From an uncultured Bacteroidales bacterium (GTDB taxonomy: Bacteria; Bacteroidota; Bacteroidia; Bacteroidales; Bacteroidaceae): a stretch of 64,000 nucleotides of DNA. The notes below the pieces were generated by a model. It did not search any database and was not told the DNA's origin. It saw only the letters and a program-made list of their open reading frames with translations. A program made the position numbers and the translations under genes. Shown here in pieces: positions 18,150-25,986 of the stretch; within the stretch, counting starts at the first letter, position 1; every line of letters starts with the position of its first letter. The stretch spans positions 62,001-126,000 of the forward strand of contig CACYXI010000001.1 in NCBI GenBank assembly GCA_902778265.1. The letters run 5' to 3'.

Positions 18150-19601
18150 GTGAAAACAATTATACTTACAGAGAAACAGGCTAAGGCAATTAAACCTTAC
18201 ATTGAGAAAGTAAAGCCCGTCAAGAAAGTTAATGCGGGCCTTATGGATGCCATTGTATATGGTGGCGGAATGTGTGAGGATTGTGACTATAAAATAGGAA
18301 TGGAGAATGATTCCAATCTTGAGTATGGTCATGTTGTGCAAGAGAGTGAAGGCAAGATAACTCTTTACCACGGTCTTAGTGCTAAGTCTTTGGAGTATGT
18401 TTTAACACATGGCGATGCACTTGAACCGAGAGTTTGTTCGGAGGGTGGGCCTAAGGCCATCTATCTAAGCACGCGGAAATTGAATTACCCTTTTACTGTA
18501 AAGTTTGATGTTCCCCTTTCCGAGTTTGGTAATTTCTACGATGGGAAGTTTGAACAGTTAACCAACGTAGATTATATCTTTCATGATTCATTACCAATAA
18601 GTTCTTTTAATGGTGAAATTTTGTGCAATGACATTCATATTCCTGTTGAATCTTTTTTTGTTGTGCTCAATTTGGGTGAGGAACCTAATGAATTTCATAA
18701 AAAGTATATGGCCAATGACATAGAAGAGAGCCTGAGGGATTCTTTTGAACACTACCCGACGGTGTGGAAACAATTCGTGGTGCCTTACCTTAATAAATTA
18801 AAACTTATAGAGGAAACGGTTACTGCGGATGATGTTGACCTTTCTTCTTTTGAGCTAAAAAAGGAACTTCACCCTAAGTTTTGGAAAGATAAGAAGTTGG
18901 ATTCAAGAATTCGTCTTAAACTATTAGACGTTGCTGATAAGTTTATTGATACCTTAGATGTTGATGAAGAGCCTGATGATATTGTGATTACCGGCTCTTT
19001 GGCTAACTATAATTGGGATGAGGGTGCTTCGGACATAGACCTTCATGTCATGATGAATTTTAAGAAGATTGACGATGATGTTGAGTTTCTTAAGGATTAT
19101 TTTGATGCGAAGAAGAAGATTTGGAACGAGCAGCACGAGGATATTTCGATATATGGTTTCCCTGTTGAGGTTTATGTGCAGGATACCGAGGAGGAACACA
19201 AGTCCAATGGTGTATATTCCATTGAAAAGAACAAATGGGTAAAAGAACCGTCTTTGGAAAAGCTTGATACCGATGAGTTGGATGATGATGAGGCAAAAGA
19301 AAAGATAGCCGAATATCAAAATCGTATAGATGAATTGGAGGTGCGCTTGGAGAAACTCGTTTCTGCAGCACAGGCTTCAGGAGAATCAAAGCCTGCCGAA
19401 ATGGATATAGAAAAACTTTTGGAGGATACAGATGCGCTCTATGAAGAAATACGCGATATACGTAGGTCTGCGCTTAAAAAGGCTGAATCCGAAATAAATA
19501 CAGGAAATATCATTTTCAAGGCTTTGCGTCGTAATGGTTATATGGAAAAACTTATAAACATTAAAACTCATTGTTTTGATTTGTCACTTTCCCTATTTTA
19601 A
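18150..19601 (+). CDS. ADP-ribosyltransferase-like / nucleotidyltransferase fusion protein
   Basis: 483 residues, GTG start five bases after the ardA stop. The N-terminus MKTIILTEKQAKAI is shared with the kinase at 30928. Residues 68-175 look like an ART fold: LYHG near 72-75 and AIYLST near 103-108 fit the NAD-binding His and Tyr/Ser positions. Residues 228-370 are a Pol-beta-type nucleotidyltransferase: TGSLANYNW with Gly282-Ser283, then SDIDLHV with Asp295 and Asp297, and a third acidic residue in FPVEVYVQ (Glu340). A coiled coil covers about 375-450. T4 packages and injects the ART Alt, so an injected modifier is plausible. The ART assignment is less sure than the nucleotidyltransferase one. 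Confidence 0.65.
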   Translation: MKTIILTEKQAKAIKPYIEKVKPVKKVNAGLMDAIVYGGGMCEDCDYKIGMENDSNLEYGHVVQESEGKITLYHGLSAKSLEYVLTHGDALEPRVCSEGGPKAIYLSTRKLNYPFTVKFDVPLSEFGNFYDGKFEQLTNVDYIFHDSLPISSFNGEILCNDIHIPVESFFVVLNLGEEPNEFHKKYMANDIEESLRDSFEHYPTVWKQFVVPYLNKLKLIEETVTADDVDLSSFELKKELHPKFWKDKKLDSRIRLKLLDVADKFIDTLDVDEEPDDIVITGSLANYNWDEGASDIDLHVMMNFKKIDDDVEFLKDYFDAKKKIWNEQHEDISIYGFPVEVYVQDTEEEHKSNGVYSIEKNKWVKEPSLEKLDTDELDDDEAKEKIAEYQNRIDELEVRLEKLVSAAQASGESKPAEMDIEKLLEDTDALYEEIRDIRRSALKKAESEINTGNIIFKALRRNGYMEKLINIKTHCFDLSLSLF

Positions 19602-19622
19602 TGTGATTTTTTCGAAAAAGCT

Positions 19623-19631
19623 ACTATTTAC
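19623..19631 (+). promoter_or_regulatory. near-match late promoter motif
   Basis: ACTATTTAC followed by three bases and AAAA, one mismatch in the core. It lies 54 bases before the ATG at 19686 and would start the head gene block. Confidence 0.45.
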
Positions 19632-19685
19632 TATAAAAATAGGCTTAAAAGCTTTTAATTAAGATAAGAAACTTTGTGAAATAAA

Positions 19686-21095
19686 ATGGCAAACGTTAAA
19701 GAACAGTTGGCTCGTATGAAGGAGCTCTACACTTATGGAATGACACAGCAGAGCACTTCACGTAACAATGGTACAGGTATTCTTGAATTTCACAAGATTG
19801 CTGCTGACGGTAAGTCATACGGCATAATTCGTGAATGCAATAAGTATTATATCAAAACTGCCCCTGTGGAAAGAGAGACTCTTGTTGAGGCTTATGACTA
19901 CATCGGTGGTTTTATGAACAAGAAAGAAAATGAGTACTCAAGTTGTGCTCAAGCAATGAAGGACTTTGAGCTGAAGCTACGTTCAATTAATGAGTCTTGT
20001 GGCGGTCATGCAGATACTACTGTTGTTGACCCTGCAAAATTCAAAGTAGCAGAAGGTGAAAACGCTTCTATAATGCAGGAGAGCATCCGTAGGCAGCGCG
20101 AAATCATGAAGAATGTTCAGACAATTATCAATGAAGGTAGCTTTGTTGGTGTTGGCGACCCTGAGCGTGTAAGTGGTTCTAACGATGAGGACAAACCTTT
20201 TATTGTTAAGGGCAAGGCCGAATTGGATAAGGATGTTCCTGAAGCAAAGAATGACCCTGAAGAACAGGGAAATCCTTTTGGTGAAAAGAAGGCGGAAGAG
20301 AAACCTAAAGATGCAAAGTTAGAAGGTTCTGTTGCAGCCGAGCATCCTAAGGGCGCAATGTCTGTTAAAATGAATGAGGGCAAATGCGAAAAGTGCGGCT
20401 GTGAAGACGGCAAGTGCGCTTGTGGCGCATGTAACGAAGACGCCGATGTTGATGGCCTTGAGGATGAACCCGACGCCATTGACGTAGAGGTGGCAGAGGT
20501 TGAGCCCGAGCCCGAGGTTGAGGAAAAGGATGAAGATTCTATCGAAGATGACGCTGATTTCTCCGAAGAGGAAGATGCTGAAGATGAAGAAGACCTTGAC
20601 CTTGAAGACGAGGACGAAGCGGATGAAATAGAAGACCTTCAGGATGAAGTATCTGAGCTTAAGGCAGAAATTGAGAAGCTCAAAGCACTTGTGGACGCAG
20701 AAGATGAAGAGGATGTTGAAATCGAAGATTTTGAATCCGAAGATGACGCTGAAGATGTGGATGCTGCAGAAGATGAATCTGTGGAGGATGCAGATGAAGA
20801 CGAGGAAGAAAAAGAATTTGAGGTTGATACTCTCGGTGAGAGCAAATCGGCATTCTTTGGAAAACTCGTTGAAAGCGTTGTTAAGTCTGTTAAGAAAGAC
20901 CGTATAAACGAAAGCGAAACCGTTCTTCACGACTTTGGTAAGCACCCTGGCTATCGCAAGAAGCCCATCGCTTTTAAAGGTGGTGAGGAGGGTAAACCCT
21001 TTGGTCAGAAGATTGGTGACGGAAGCCCGTTTGATGAGAAGGTGGTAAACATTATCACCGACTGTGTGGTCGCAGAGCTTAAAAAAAAAATATAG
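19686..21095 (+). CDS. acidic prohead/internal head protein
   Basis: 469 residues. The N-terminal 110 residues form a small domain (SYGIIRECNKYYIKTAP, then YDYIGGFMNKK), followed by a linker with an I-I-N-E site near 150-154. A Cys-rich stretch with six cysteines in 17 residues follows (bases 20384-20432), then a very acidic region (about 255-385) with a coiled coil. Its position upstream of gp21 fits a prohead core protein like those T4 places between portal and protease. The gene ends in a run of ten A bases followed by ATATAG; a -1 slip there would join it to the next frame. Confidence 0.7.
   Translation: MANVKEQLARMKELYTYGMTQQSTSRNNGTGILEFHKIAADGKSYGIIRECNKYYIKTAPVERETLVEAYDYIGGFMNKKENEYSSCAQAMKDFELKLRSINESCGGHADTTVVDPAKFKVAEGENASIMQESIRRQREIMKNVQTIINEGSFVGVGDPERVSGSNDEDKPFIVKGKAELDKDVPEAKNDPEEQGNPFGEKKAEEKPKDAKLEGSVAAEHPKGAMSVKMNEGKCEKCGCEDGKCACGACNEDADVDGLEDEPDAIDVEVAEVEPEPEVEEKDEDSIEDDADFSEEEDAEDEEDLDLEDEDEADEIEDLQDEVSELKAEIEKLKALVDAEDEEDVEIEDFESEDDAEDVDAAEDESVEDADEDEEEKEFEVDTLGESKSAFFGKLVESVVKSVKKDRINESETVLHDFGKHPGYRKKPIAFKGGEEGKPFGQKIGDGSPFDEKVVNIITDCVVAELKKKI
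21081..21090 (+). other. A10 run, candidate -1 slippage site
   Basis: Ten consecutive A bases, read as AAA AAA AAA A in the upstream gene. A -1 shift inside the run bypasses the TAG at 21093 and enters an open frame that continues through the GTG at 21107 into the next gene. Confidence 0.4.
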
Positions 21096-21106
21096 TCGAG
21101 CGCAAA

Positions 21107-21535
21107 GTGCTTAAACTACAAGGAGCACCATCTGCTACTGTTATCCCCCCACAAACAGCCGCGGATGATGCTTCTTTAAATAATAACCCCCCTGCACCCG
21201 TTCCCCCGATGCCTCAGGACGACCCGTCTCAACAGACAATGCCTGAGCAGCCTGCGGGAGCAAACCAAGGGGAACAGGAGGCAACGGGAAAGGAAGAAAT
21301 ACAGCAGTTGGCGGGTAAGTTGAGCCAAGCAATTAGGAATTATAATGCTTCGTTGCCACAGCCTGATGCCGAGGTGAATAAATTTGCTGCGGGAATGGTA
21401 ATATCGGCTGCTGTTGATGGATTGGACAGTAAAGACCGCAAGGCCATATTAAAAAAGGTAACCAAGGGCGTTGAAGATGGGGATGGTGCCAACGCGGAAG
21501 AAGAGGTTCCTCAAGAAAATGTAGCACAGGAATAA
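21107..21535 (+). CDS. Pro/Gln-rich prohead protein (own start GTG, or frameshift product)
   Basis: 142 residues if started at the GTG. The first 65 are Pro, Gln and Asn rich and look disordered. Residues 70-125 form a helical domain. No ATG and no ribosome binding site are seen upstream, and the frame is open back to the A10 run 17 bases before, so it may be made as a -1 fusion to the preceding acidic protein (about 620 residues in total). A low-efficiency independent start at GTG remains possible. Prohead location is inferred from the neighbours. Confidence 0.6.
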   Translation: MLKLQGAPSATVIPPQTAADDASLNNNPPAPVPPMPQDDPSQQTMPEQPAGANQGEQEATGKEEIQQLAGKLSQAIRNYNASLPQPDAEVNKFAAGMVISAAVDGLDSKDRKAILKKVTKGVEDGDGANAEEEVPQENVAQE

Positions 21536-21542
21536 AGATATT

Positions 21543-22184
21543 ATGAAATCCATTGAGAGAAACTTAGTTTATTTTTTAGAGAAGTGTGCCAAGGCCCATG
21601 GTGCCGTGTTCCATGATTGGCGCGAGGATGCACAACAGGTAGTCATTGACTCCGATTCTATTCCTGTGGTTGCTGATGTTAGGTCCATAGTAAAAGCATT
21701 TGCGGGGGATAACTATGACGCTTCTTGTGTGGAGGATGCTTGGTCTTGTACTACTGTGTATCTTGATGAGATTGAGTATGCGCCGACGGTAGATATGGTT
21801 GAATTATCAATGGCGTTGCCATCCGATACAAGATTTAATGAATCAAAAATGAAAAAAGATATGAAACTTACTGAAGCAAAATTAAGGAGCCTTGTTAAGA
21901 GGCTTGTTCGCGAAGAAGTAGAGAAGGCAGAGGATGCACTCTTTAACGAACAGGACTTTATCGTTGATGAGATTTCAAAGAGTGATTGGGAGCTATTCGA
22001 CATTTATCAGGATGTTGTTGATGGCAAAGAAGTAATTCGCTTTATCATTGAACCGTCATCTCCTTCTGCCGAAGACTTTGATGAGCTGTTCCTTTCAATT
22101 AAAGAGCAGACTAAGTCAAAGGTTGTTAGTGGTAAGGCCATTAAAGACGGAAAAGAATATAAGACAATTTCAGTTTGGGAGTAA
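21543..22184 (+). CDS. head-region protein with internal LTE helix
   Basis: 213 residues. An N-terminal domain (1-95) is joined by FNE-S (98-101) to the segment MKLTEAKLRSLVKRLVREE (107-125), which resembles the shared capsid-targeting-like helix found at the N-termini of other late proteins. A C-terminal domain (about 137-213) follows. L/I/F-x-E sites flank the helix, so processing by gp21 could separate the two domains. No family recognised. Located directly upstream of a protein with the same arrangement. Confidence 0.65.
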   Translation: MKSIERNLVYFLEKCAKAHGAVFHDWREDAQQVVIDSDSIPVVADVRSIVKAFAGDNYDASCVEDAWSCTTVYLDEIEYAPTVDMVELSMALPSDTRFNESKMKKDMKLTEAKLRSLVKRLVREEVEKAEDALFNEQDFIVDEISKSDWELFDIYQDVVDGKEVIRFIIEPSSPSAEDFDELFLSIKEQTKSKVVSGKAIKDGKEYKTISVWE

Positions 22185-22186
22185 GT

Positions 22187-23047
22187 ATGGAGATATCCAA
22201 AAAGAATCTTTCTGAAATAATCACGTCTACCATTACGGAAGCGTTGGGTTCTGCCGATAGTCAGGTGGAACTCAAGGGCGTTGCCGATAGTCAAGGGGAT
22301 GTTGCAAAAGTGGGGCAGGAGTTGGCGAAAAAGGCCGTTGCGAACGGTGCGAGGACGGCAAAAATTTCTATAACAACAAAAGATTCTACCGTTGGTGATA
22401 ATGTGGAGGTTACGGGAAAGGGCGATAGTGTTTCCGATACCCTGAAAGATGCGGTTAATGATGTGAATCAGTCGGGTATGAATCGACAGAATGTTGCTTA
22501 TACCGTTCAAGTTGACGGCTCAGGTCGCCCTATACATGAAAATGAGGGTCTTTCCCTGACGAAAAGGGAAATTGTAGAAGCTATTAAGAAAGAAAAAAGT
22601 TCAGATATGAAGCAGACAATCAAAGTAACAGAATCACAACTCTGCAAGGTTCTGGAAGAAAGCGTGAAAAACGTACTTAAGGAAGTTAGCATTGATACGT
22701 TGGGTCGCGCTTCTGCTGAGGCTGACGCTCGCCGTAGGTTTGGACAGAGGGATACTTTTAACAAGGGGATAAGTGATGAATTTACTCATCGTTTCCCTGA
22801 TATTAAAGAGGCTACCCCTGATTACATTAAGACTAAGCGTGGTTTCGTTCTACGCGCAGACGGCGGTGGGGCTGATGGCACAAAACTCTTTGGCCCCGAG
22901 GCGATGGCGTATTCTGTGAGCCGTGGACAGTTTGATATTTCCAAATCGGCTGCACGCGGTATTGCTGAGTGGTGTAAGCATTTCTACAAAGGTTCATTTA
23001 TGTCGATGGATGATGTCTGTGATTGGCACAATTGGGCCACGCTTTAA
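22187..23047 (+). CDS. head-region protein with two capsid-targeting-like helices
   Basis: 286 residues from the ATG at 22187, chosen over a TTG at 22175 that overlaps the previous gene. Residues 1-20 form a helix, 26-110 a repetitive Val/Asp/Gly-rich region, and about 141-166 the helix TIKVTESQLCKVLEESV-KNVLKE that matches the N-terminal modules at 5500 and 17395, including L-K-E. An internal ATG at 22607 begins exactly at this module, so the frame may be a fusion of two former genes or have a second start. The C-terminal 120 residues are a separate globular domain. It ends before a terminator at 23081. Confidence 0.65.
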   Translation: MEISKKNLSEIITSTITEALGSADSQVELKGVADSQGDVAKVGQELAKKAVANGARTAKISITTKDSTVGDNVEVTGKGDSVSDTLKDAVNDVNQSGMNRQNVAYTVQVDGSGRPIHENEGLSLTKREIVEAIKKEKSSDMKQTIKVTESQLCKVLEESVKNVLKEVSIDTLGRASAEADARRRFGQRDTFNKGISDEFTHRFPDIKEATPDYIKTKRGFVLRADGGGADGTKLFGPEAMAYSVSRGQFDISKSAARGIAEWCKHFYKGSFMSMDDVCDWHNWATL

Positions 23048-23080
23048 TTGCGCAGCTATAGCTCTCTACATATATCCTTG

Positions 23081-23115
23081 AAGGGCCGCGGGATTACCTG
23101 CGGCTCTTTGTTTTA
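23081..23115. terminator. terminator hairpin
   Basis: GGGCCGCGGGATTACCTGCGGCTCTTTG followed by TTTT would be its full extent; the arms are GCCGCGGG and CCTGCGGC. It lies between convergent genes and contains the stop codon of the minus-strand gene. Confidence 0.7.
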
Positions 23116-23522
23116 TTTACATCGTAGTCGTAATCGGAAAGGCTGTTGGTGAGTGCGTTGGATAATTCAAGCGCAAATTCTGTTGGAATATCCTGAAACC
23201 GCTGATATGTTATTGGCTCACTCTGTTTGAAGTGGCATTGAAAGATGAGAAAGGTGTCCCTTTTATTGCTAAGCCTTTCTTCTGCGACATCTATGTGGGT
23301 TAGAAACTTGCTGTCTAATCTGTTGCTCTTTCGTATTACATTCCTTATTGCATTGCGAAATGTGCGATGGATATCCGCAATATCCCCTTTATAATTACTT
23401 GCCGTGAAGCGTGGTCTGATATATGCCGTCCCTTCAACATAGAAAGATTGTGGGTTCTTTTTGTCTAATGTCCCAATATACATCGTGTATTTTTCATGGT
23501 TTACATTTCTTTTTCCGTTCAT
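23094..23522 (-). CDS. hypothetical protein
   Basis: 142 residues from an ATG, basic, beta then helix. Not recognised. The ORF has a natural-looking composition and nothing overlaps it on the other strand. Its stop lies inside the terminator hairpin. It is a lone minus-strand gene between two plus-strand head genes; no clear promoter is visible in the AT-rich 100 bases upstream. Confidence 0.6.
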   Translation of the reverse strand: MNGKRNVNHEKYTMYIGTLDKKNPQSFYVEGTAYIRPRFTASNYKGDIADIHRTFRNAIRNVIRKSNRLDSKFLTHIDVAEERLSNKRDTFLIFQCHFKQSEPITYQRFQDIPTEFALELSNALTNSLSDYDYDVNKTKSRR

Positions 23523-23591
23523 TTAAAAATTAAACTTTTCCTTATCCTTTTATTATAAAATAAGGAAATTTTTTAAAAAGTCAAAAATCAC

Positions 23592-23600
23592 ACTATTTAT
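23592..23600 (+). promoter_or_regulatory. late-type promoter motif for the gp21 gene
   Basis: CACACTATTTATCTAAAAATAT, exact core and the AAAA three bases on. It ends 28 bases before the ATG at 23629. Confidence 0.7.
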
Positions 23601-23628
23601 CTAAAAATATCAGATTTTCTGCATTATA

Positions 23629-24345
23629 ATGGCTACAAAAACAAGCGAATATAAACTTATAAAAGAAGGAGAGGAAGGACGCGGTCTTTTGATTGAAAAT
23701 GACGGCTTCATGTCATTGTCTCAGGGATTTGATGGTGCTATTCTTCGTGAGGATGAGCGCGATGGAAAGGGAGATGGTCTTAAATGTCCATATCCTTTCA
23801 TTGTTCCTGCAGTGTTCCAAAAGTTTGGGATAAAAAATGCAAATGGTAGAATCTATCCTGAGAATGTTCTTAAACCTGAAGTGGAGAAATTTCAAGAGGT
23901 TATTAAAGAAAGACGTGCGCTGATGGAGGCAAACCACCCTGATGAAAGCATAATAGACCTTTCTCGTGTCGCAGGTAATATTGTGGAACTTCATTGGGAG
24001 GGAAGTACCCTGCTTGGTAAGTTGGAAATTATTACAAGTGAAGGTTTCCGCAAATATGGTATTATTTCCTGCTGTGGTGATGAAATTGCAAATCTTCTCC
24101 TTCAGGGCTTAAAGATTGGTGTGTCTTCTCGTGGTATTGGCAATGTTGAACAAAAGTACGGTATTATGACTGTTACTGACTACGAGTTGGTTACTTGGGA
24201 TATTGTTTCTCAACCAAGTACTCCGGGTGCATGGATTACTGATAAAGAGTCAGACCTTAAGCCCTATGTTGAAAATTACTCCCGAAAGGGTCAACAATTG
24301 ATAGAGAATGCACAAAAATTCAGTAATTGGTTGAATAGAAAATAA
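23629..24345 (+). CDS. 21: prohead core protease, T4 gp21-like
   Basis: 238 residues (T4 gp21 about 212). Family S77 features are visible: His103 in MEANHPDES and Ser166/167 in GVSSRGIGN, the catalytic His and Ser. The protease assembles inside the prohead, cuts scaffold, capsid and internal proteins after L/I-x-E sites, then digests itself. The gene is followed by the scaffold-like and major capsid genes, the T4 order 21-22-23. Its substrates in this window would include gp23 (LLSE at 57-60) and the late proteins with L-K-E or I-S-E N-terminal helices. Confidence 0.88.
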   Translation: MATKTSEYKLIKEGEEGRGLLIENDGFMSLSQGFDGAILREDERDGKGDGLKCPYPFIVPAVFQKFGIKNANGRIYPENVLKPEVEKFQEVIKERRALMEANHPDESIIDLSRVAGNIVELHWEGSTLLGKLEIITSEGFRKYGIISCCGDEIANLLLQGLKIGVSSRGIGNVEQKYGIMTVTDYELVTWDIVSQPSTPGAWITDKESDLKPYVENYSRKGQQLIENAQKFSNWLNRK

Positions 24346-24361
24346 TTTTTTCAAAAGTCGT

Positions 24362-24370
24362 ACTATTTAT
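24362..24370 (+). promoter_or_regulatory. late-type promoter motif for the scaffold gene
   Basis: GTACTATTTATCGGAAAAG, exact core with AAAA three bases on. It ends 59 bases before the ATG at 24430. Confidence 0.65.
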
Positions 24371-24429
24371 CGGAAAAGTGTGTATAAGAAGATTGTGCAC
24401 ACAGTATAGAAAAAGAAATTTTAGCAATT

Positions 24430-25938
24430 ATGGCAAAAGAAAATAAGAAATTGGTGTCTGAGGCCTTGAATGATGCGGATAACATTCGCAACACTATCAA
24501 GGAAGAATGCAAGTCTGCTATTAACTCGATGTTGAAGGAAGCAATCAAGGATGCAACTCGTGAAATGGCGGATGATGAGGACGATGACGCTTATGAACTG
24601 ATTGAAAAGGACGCAGCAGATGTAGAGGCGGACGACGAGAAAGAAAAAGAGGCTGATTCCAAGGAGGAAGAGTCGAAAGATGAAGAATCCAAAGAAGATG
24701 CTGAATCCGAGAAAGAGTCTGATGAAAAAGACAAAACGGAAGACGGATGGTCGGAGTTCGAGGAATACAAAGTTGGCGACGATACATATGACCTTACTGG
24801 CGCGAAAGATGGGGAAATACCCATGAAGGTTTGGAAGTTGGCTTCCGAGGACGATAATATCGTTATTCGCAAGGATGAGGATAAAGTCGAAATTAAGGAC
24901 AACGAAACCGGTGCTGAGTATTTGATTGATTTGGGTGATTCTGATGAATCTGAACAGGGTATCAAAGAGTCGATAGATGAGGATATCCTCGATAGTGAGA
25001 TTGCAGGACTTCCAGACAGCGAAACAGAACCCGAAGAATCTTCCAAGGACTATACGTTTATTGATGACGAGGGAGAAACCGAGACTCCTGAAGGGGAGGA
25101 CGAATTTGAATTCACTACCGACGAAATTGAACCGGTTGAAGAATCAGTTAAAATTAAAGGAAAAAATTGCAAAACAATGAAAGAAAACAAAGAAATTGTG
25201 TTAGAGGTTGACCTTGGCTACACTGACGATTATCAGAAGAGCGACGCTATAGAAGGACTTAGCAACGAGGAACCTTCCGAATTCGAAACACTTGATGCAG
25301 GTGTCCCTCAGGGAACTGAGAAACCTTGGGCAGGTGAAGACATTGAGGGCGAACCTTTTGAAGAACCCGTTAACGAGGAAGAGGAAATGCTTCTTGACGG
25401 TGATGCAGAAGAAGAACCTGTGGAAGAAGGAACCAATGTTACCCTTCCTAACGTAAGGAAGAAGGTAAAGTCTCACTCCCCCGCTTTCAAGATGGGACCT
25501 AAGGTTGCACATCATGACTCAAAGGCAGGTGAGTACAAGGCAGTTGCTGAATCTATCGCAAAGAAGGCGGAGGCAATCCTTGAGGAAAACAAGAAGCTCA
25601 AAGAGGGTATCCTTAAGATTAAGGACTCGCTTAATGAGGCATACCTTGTGAATGTTTCTCTTGGCAAGATGCTGAAGCTCGTCACCGAAAACACAGTAAC
25701 GCAGCAAGAAAAACAACAGATTGTTGAACGTTTCAGCAAGGTTGAGAATATTAGCGAGGCCAATAGCTTATATGAATCAATCAAGCATGAATTAAATGAG
25801 AGTGCTTCTGCAAAGGGCATTAACATTGAAAGTCCTGTAAGTTCAGCAAATGCATCGCAGATGAATGAAAATATCGTCTACAAATCTCAGGACTACCTTA
25901 AGACTATCGACCTTATGAAGAAGATTTGCAAATTCTAA
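24430..25938 (+). CDS. 22: prohead scaffold protein, gp22-like
   Basis: 502 residues, about twice T4 gp22 (269). Assignment rests on position between gp21 and gp23 and on composition: very acidic (Glu, Asp, Lys, Ser), strongly helical ends, no globular enzyme motif. The C-terminal 150 residues (KAEAILEENKKLKEGILKIK and onward) form a coiled coil as in scaffold proteins. A folded insert around 115-170 (WSEFEEYKVGDDTYDLTG) is unusual for the family. Several L-x-E and I-x-E sites, for example MLKE near 33-36, fit destruction by the gp21 protease. Confidence 0.75.
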   Translation: MAKENKKLVSEALNDADNIRNTIKEECKSAINSMLKEAIKDATREMADDEDDDAYELIEKDAADVEADDEKEKEADSKEEESKDEESKEDAESEKESDEKDKTEDGWSEFEEYKVGDDTYDLTGAKDGEIPMKVWKLASEDDNIVIRKDEDKVEIKDNETGAEYLIDLGDSDESEQGIKESIDEDILDSEIAGLPDSETEPEESSKDYTFIDDEGETETPEGEDEFEFTTDEIEPVEESVKIKGKNCKTMKENKEIVLEVDLGYTDDYQKSDAIEGLSNEEPSEFETLDAGVPQGTEKPWAGEDIEGEPFEEPVNEEEEMLLDGDAEEEPVEEGTNVTLPNVRKKVKSHSPAFKMGPKVAHHDSKAGEYKAVAESIAKKAEAILEENKKLKEGILKIKDSLNEAYLVNVSLGKMLKLVTENTVTQQEKQQIVERFSKVENISEANSLYESIKHELNESASAKGINIESPVSSANASQMNENIVYKSQDYLKTIDLMKKICKF

Positions 25939-25986
25939 TCGGTGGTTACATTACAAAAAAAATAAACAAACAAGAATAAAAAGATT

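Noticed and set aside
20117..20945. Long minus-strand frames opposite the acidic prohead gene
   Set aside because: They mirror GAA/GAT-rich codons of the real gene and give Ser/Phe- and Leu/Phe-rich products with no domain; shadows of the acidic region.
24545..25046. Minus-strand Ser/Pro-rich frames opposite the scaffold gene
   Set aside because: Same cause: complement of a Glu/Asp-rich coding region.
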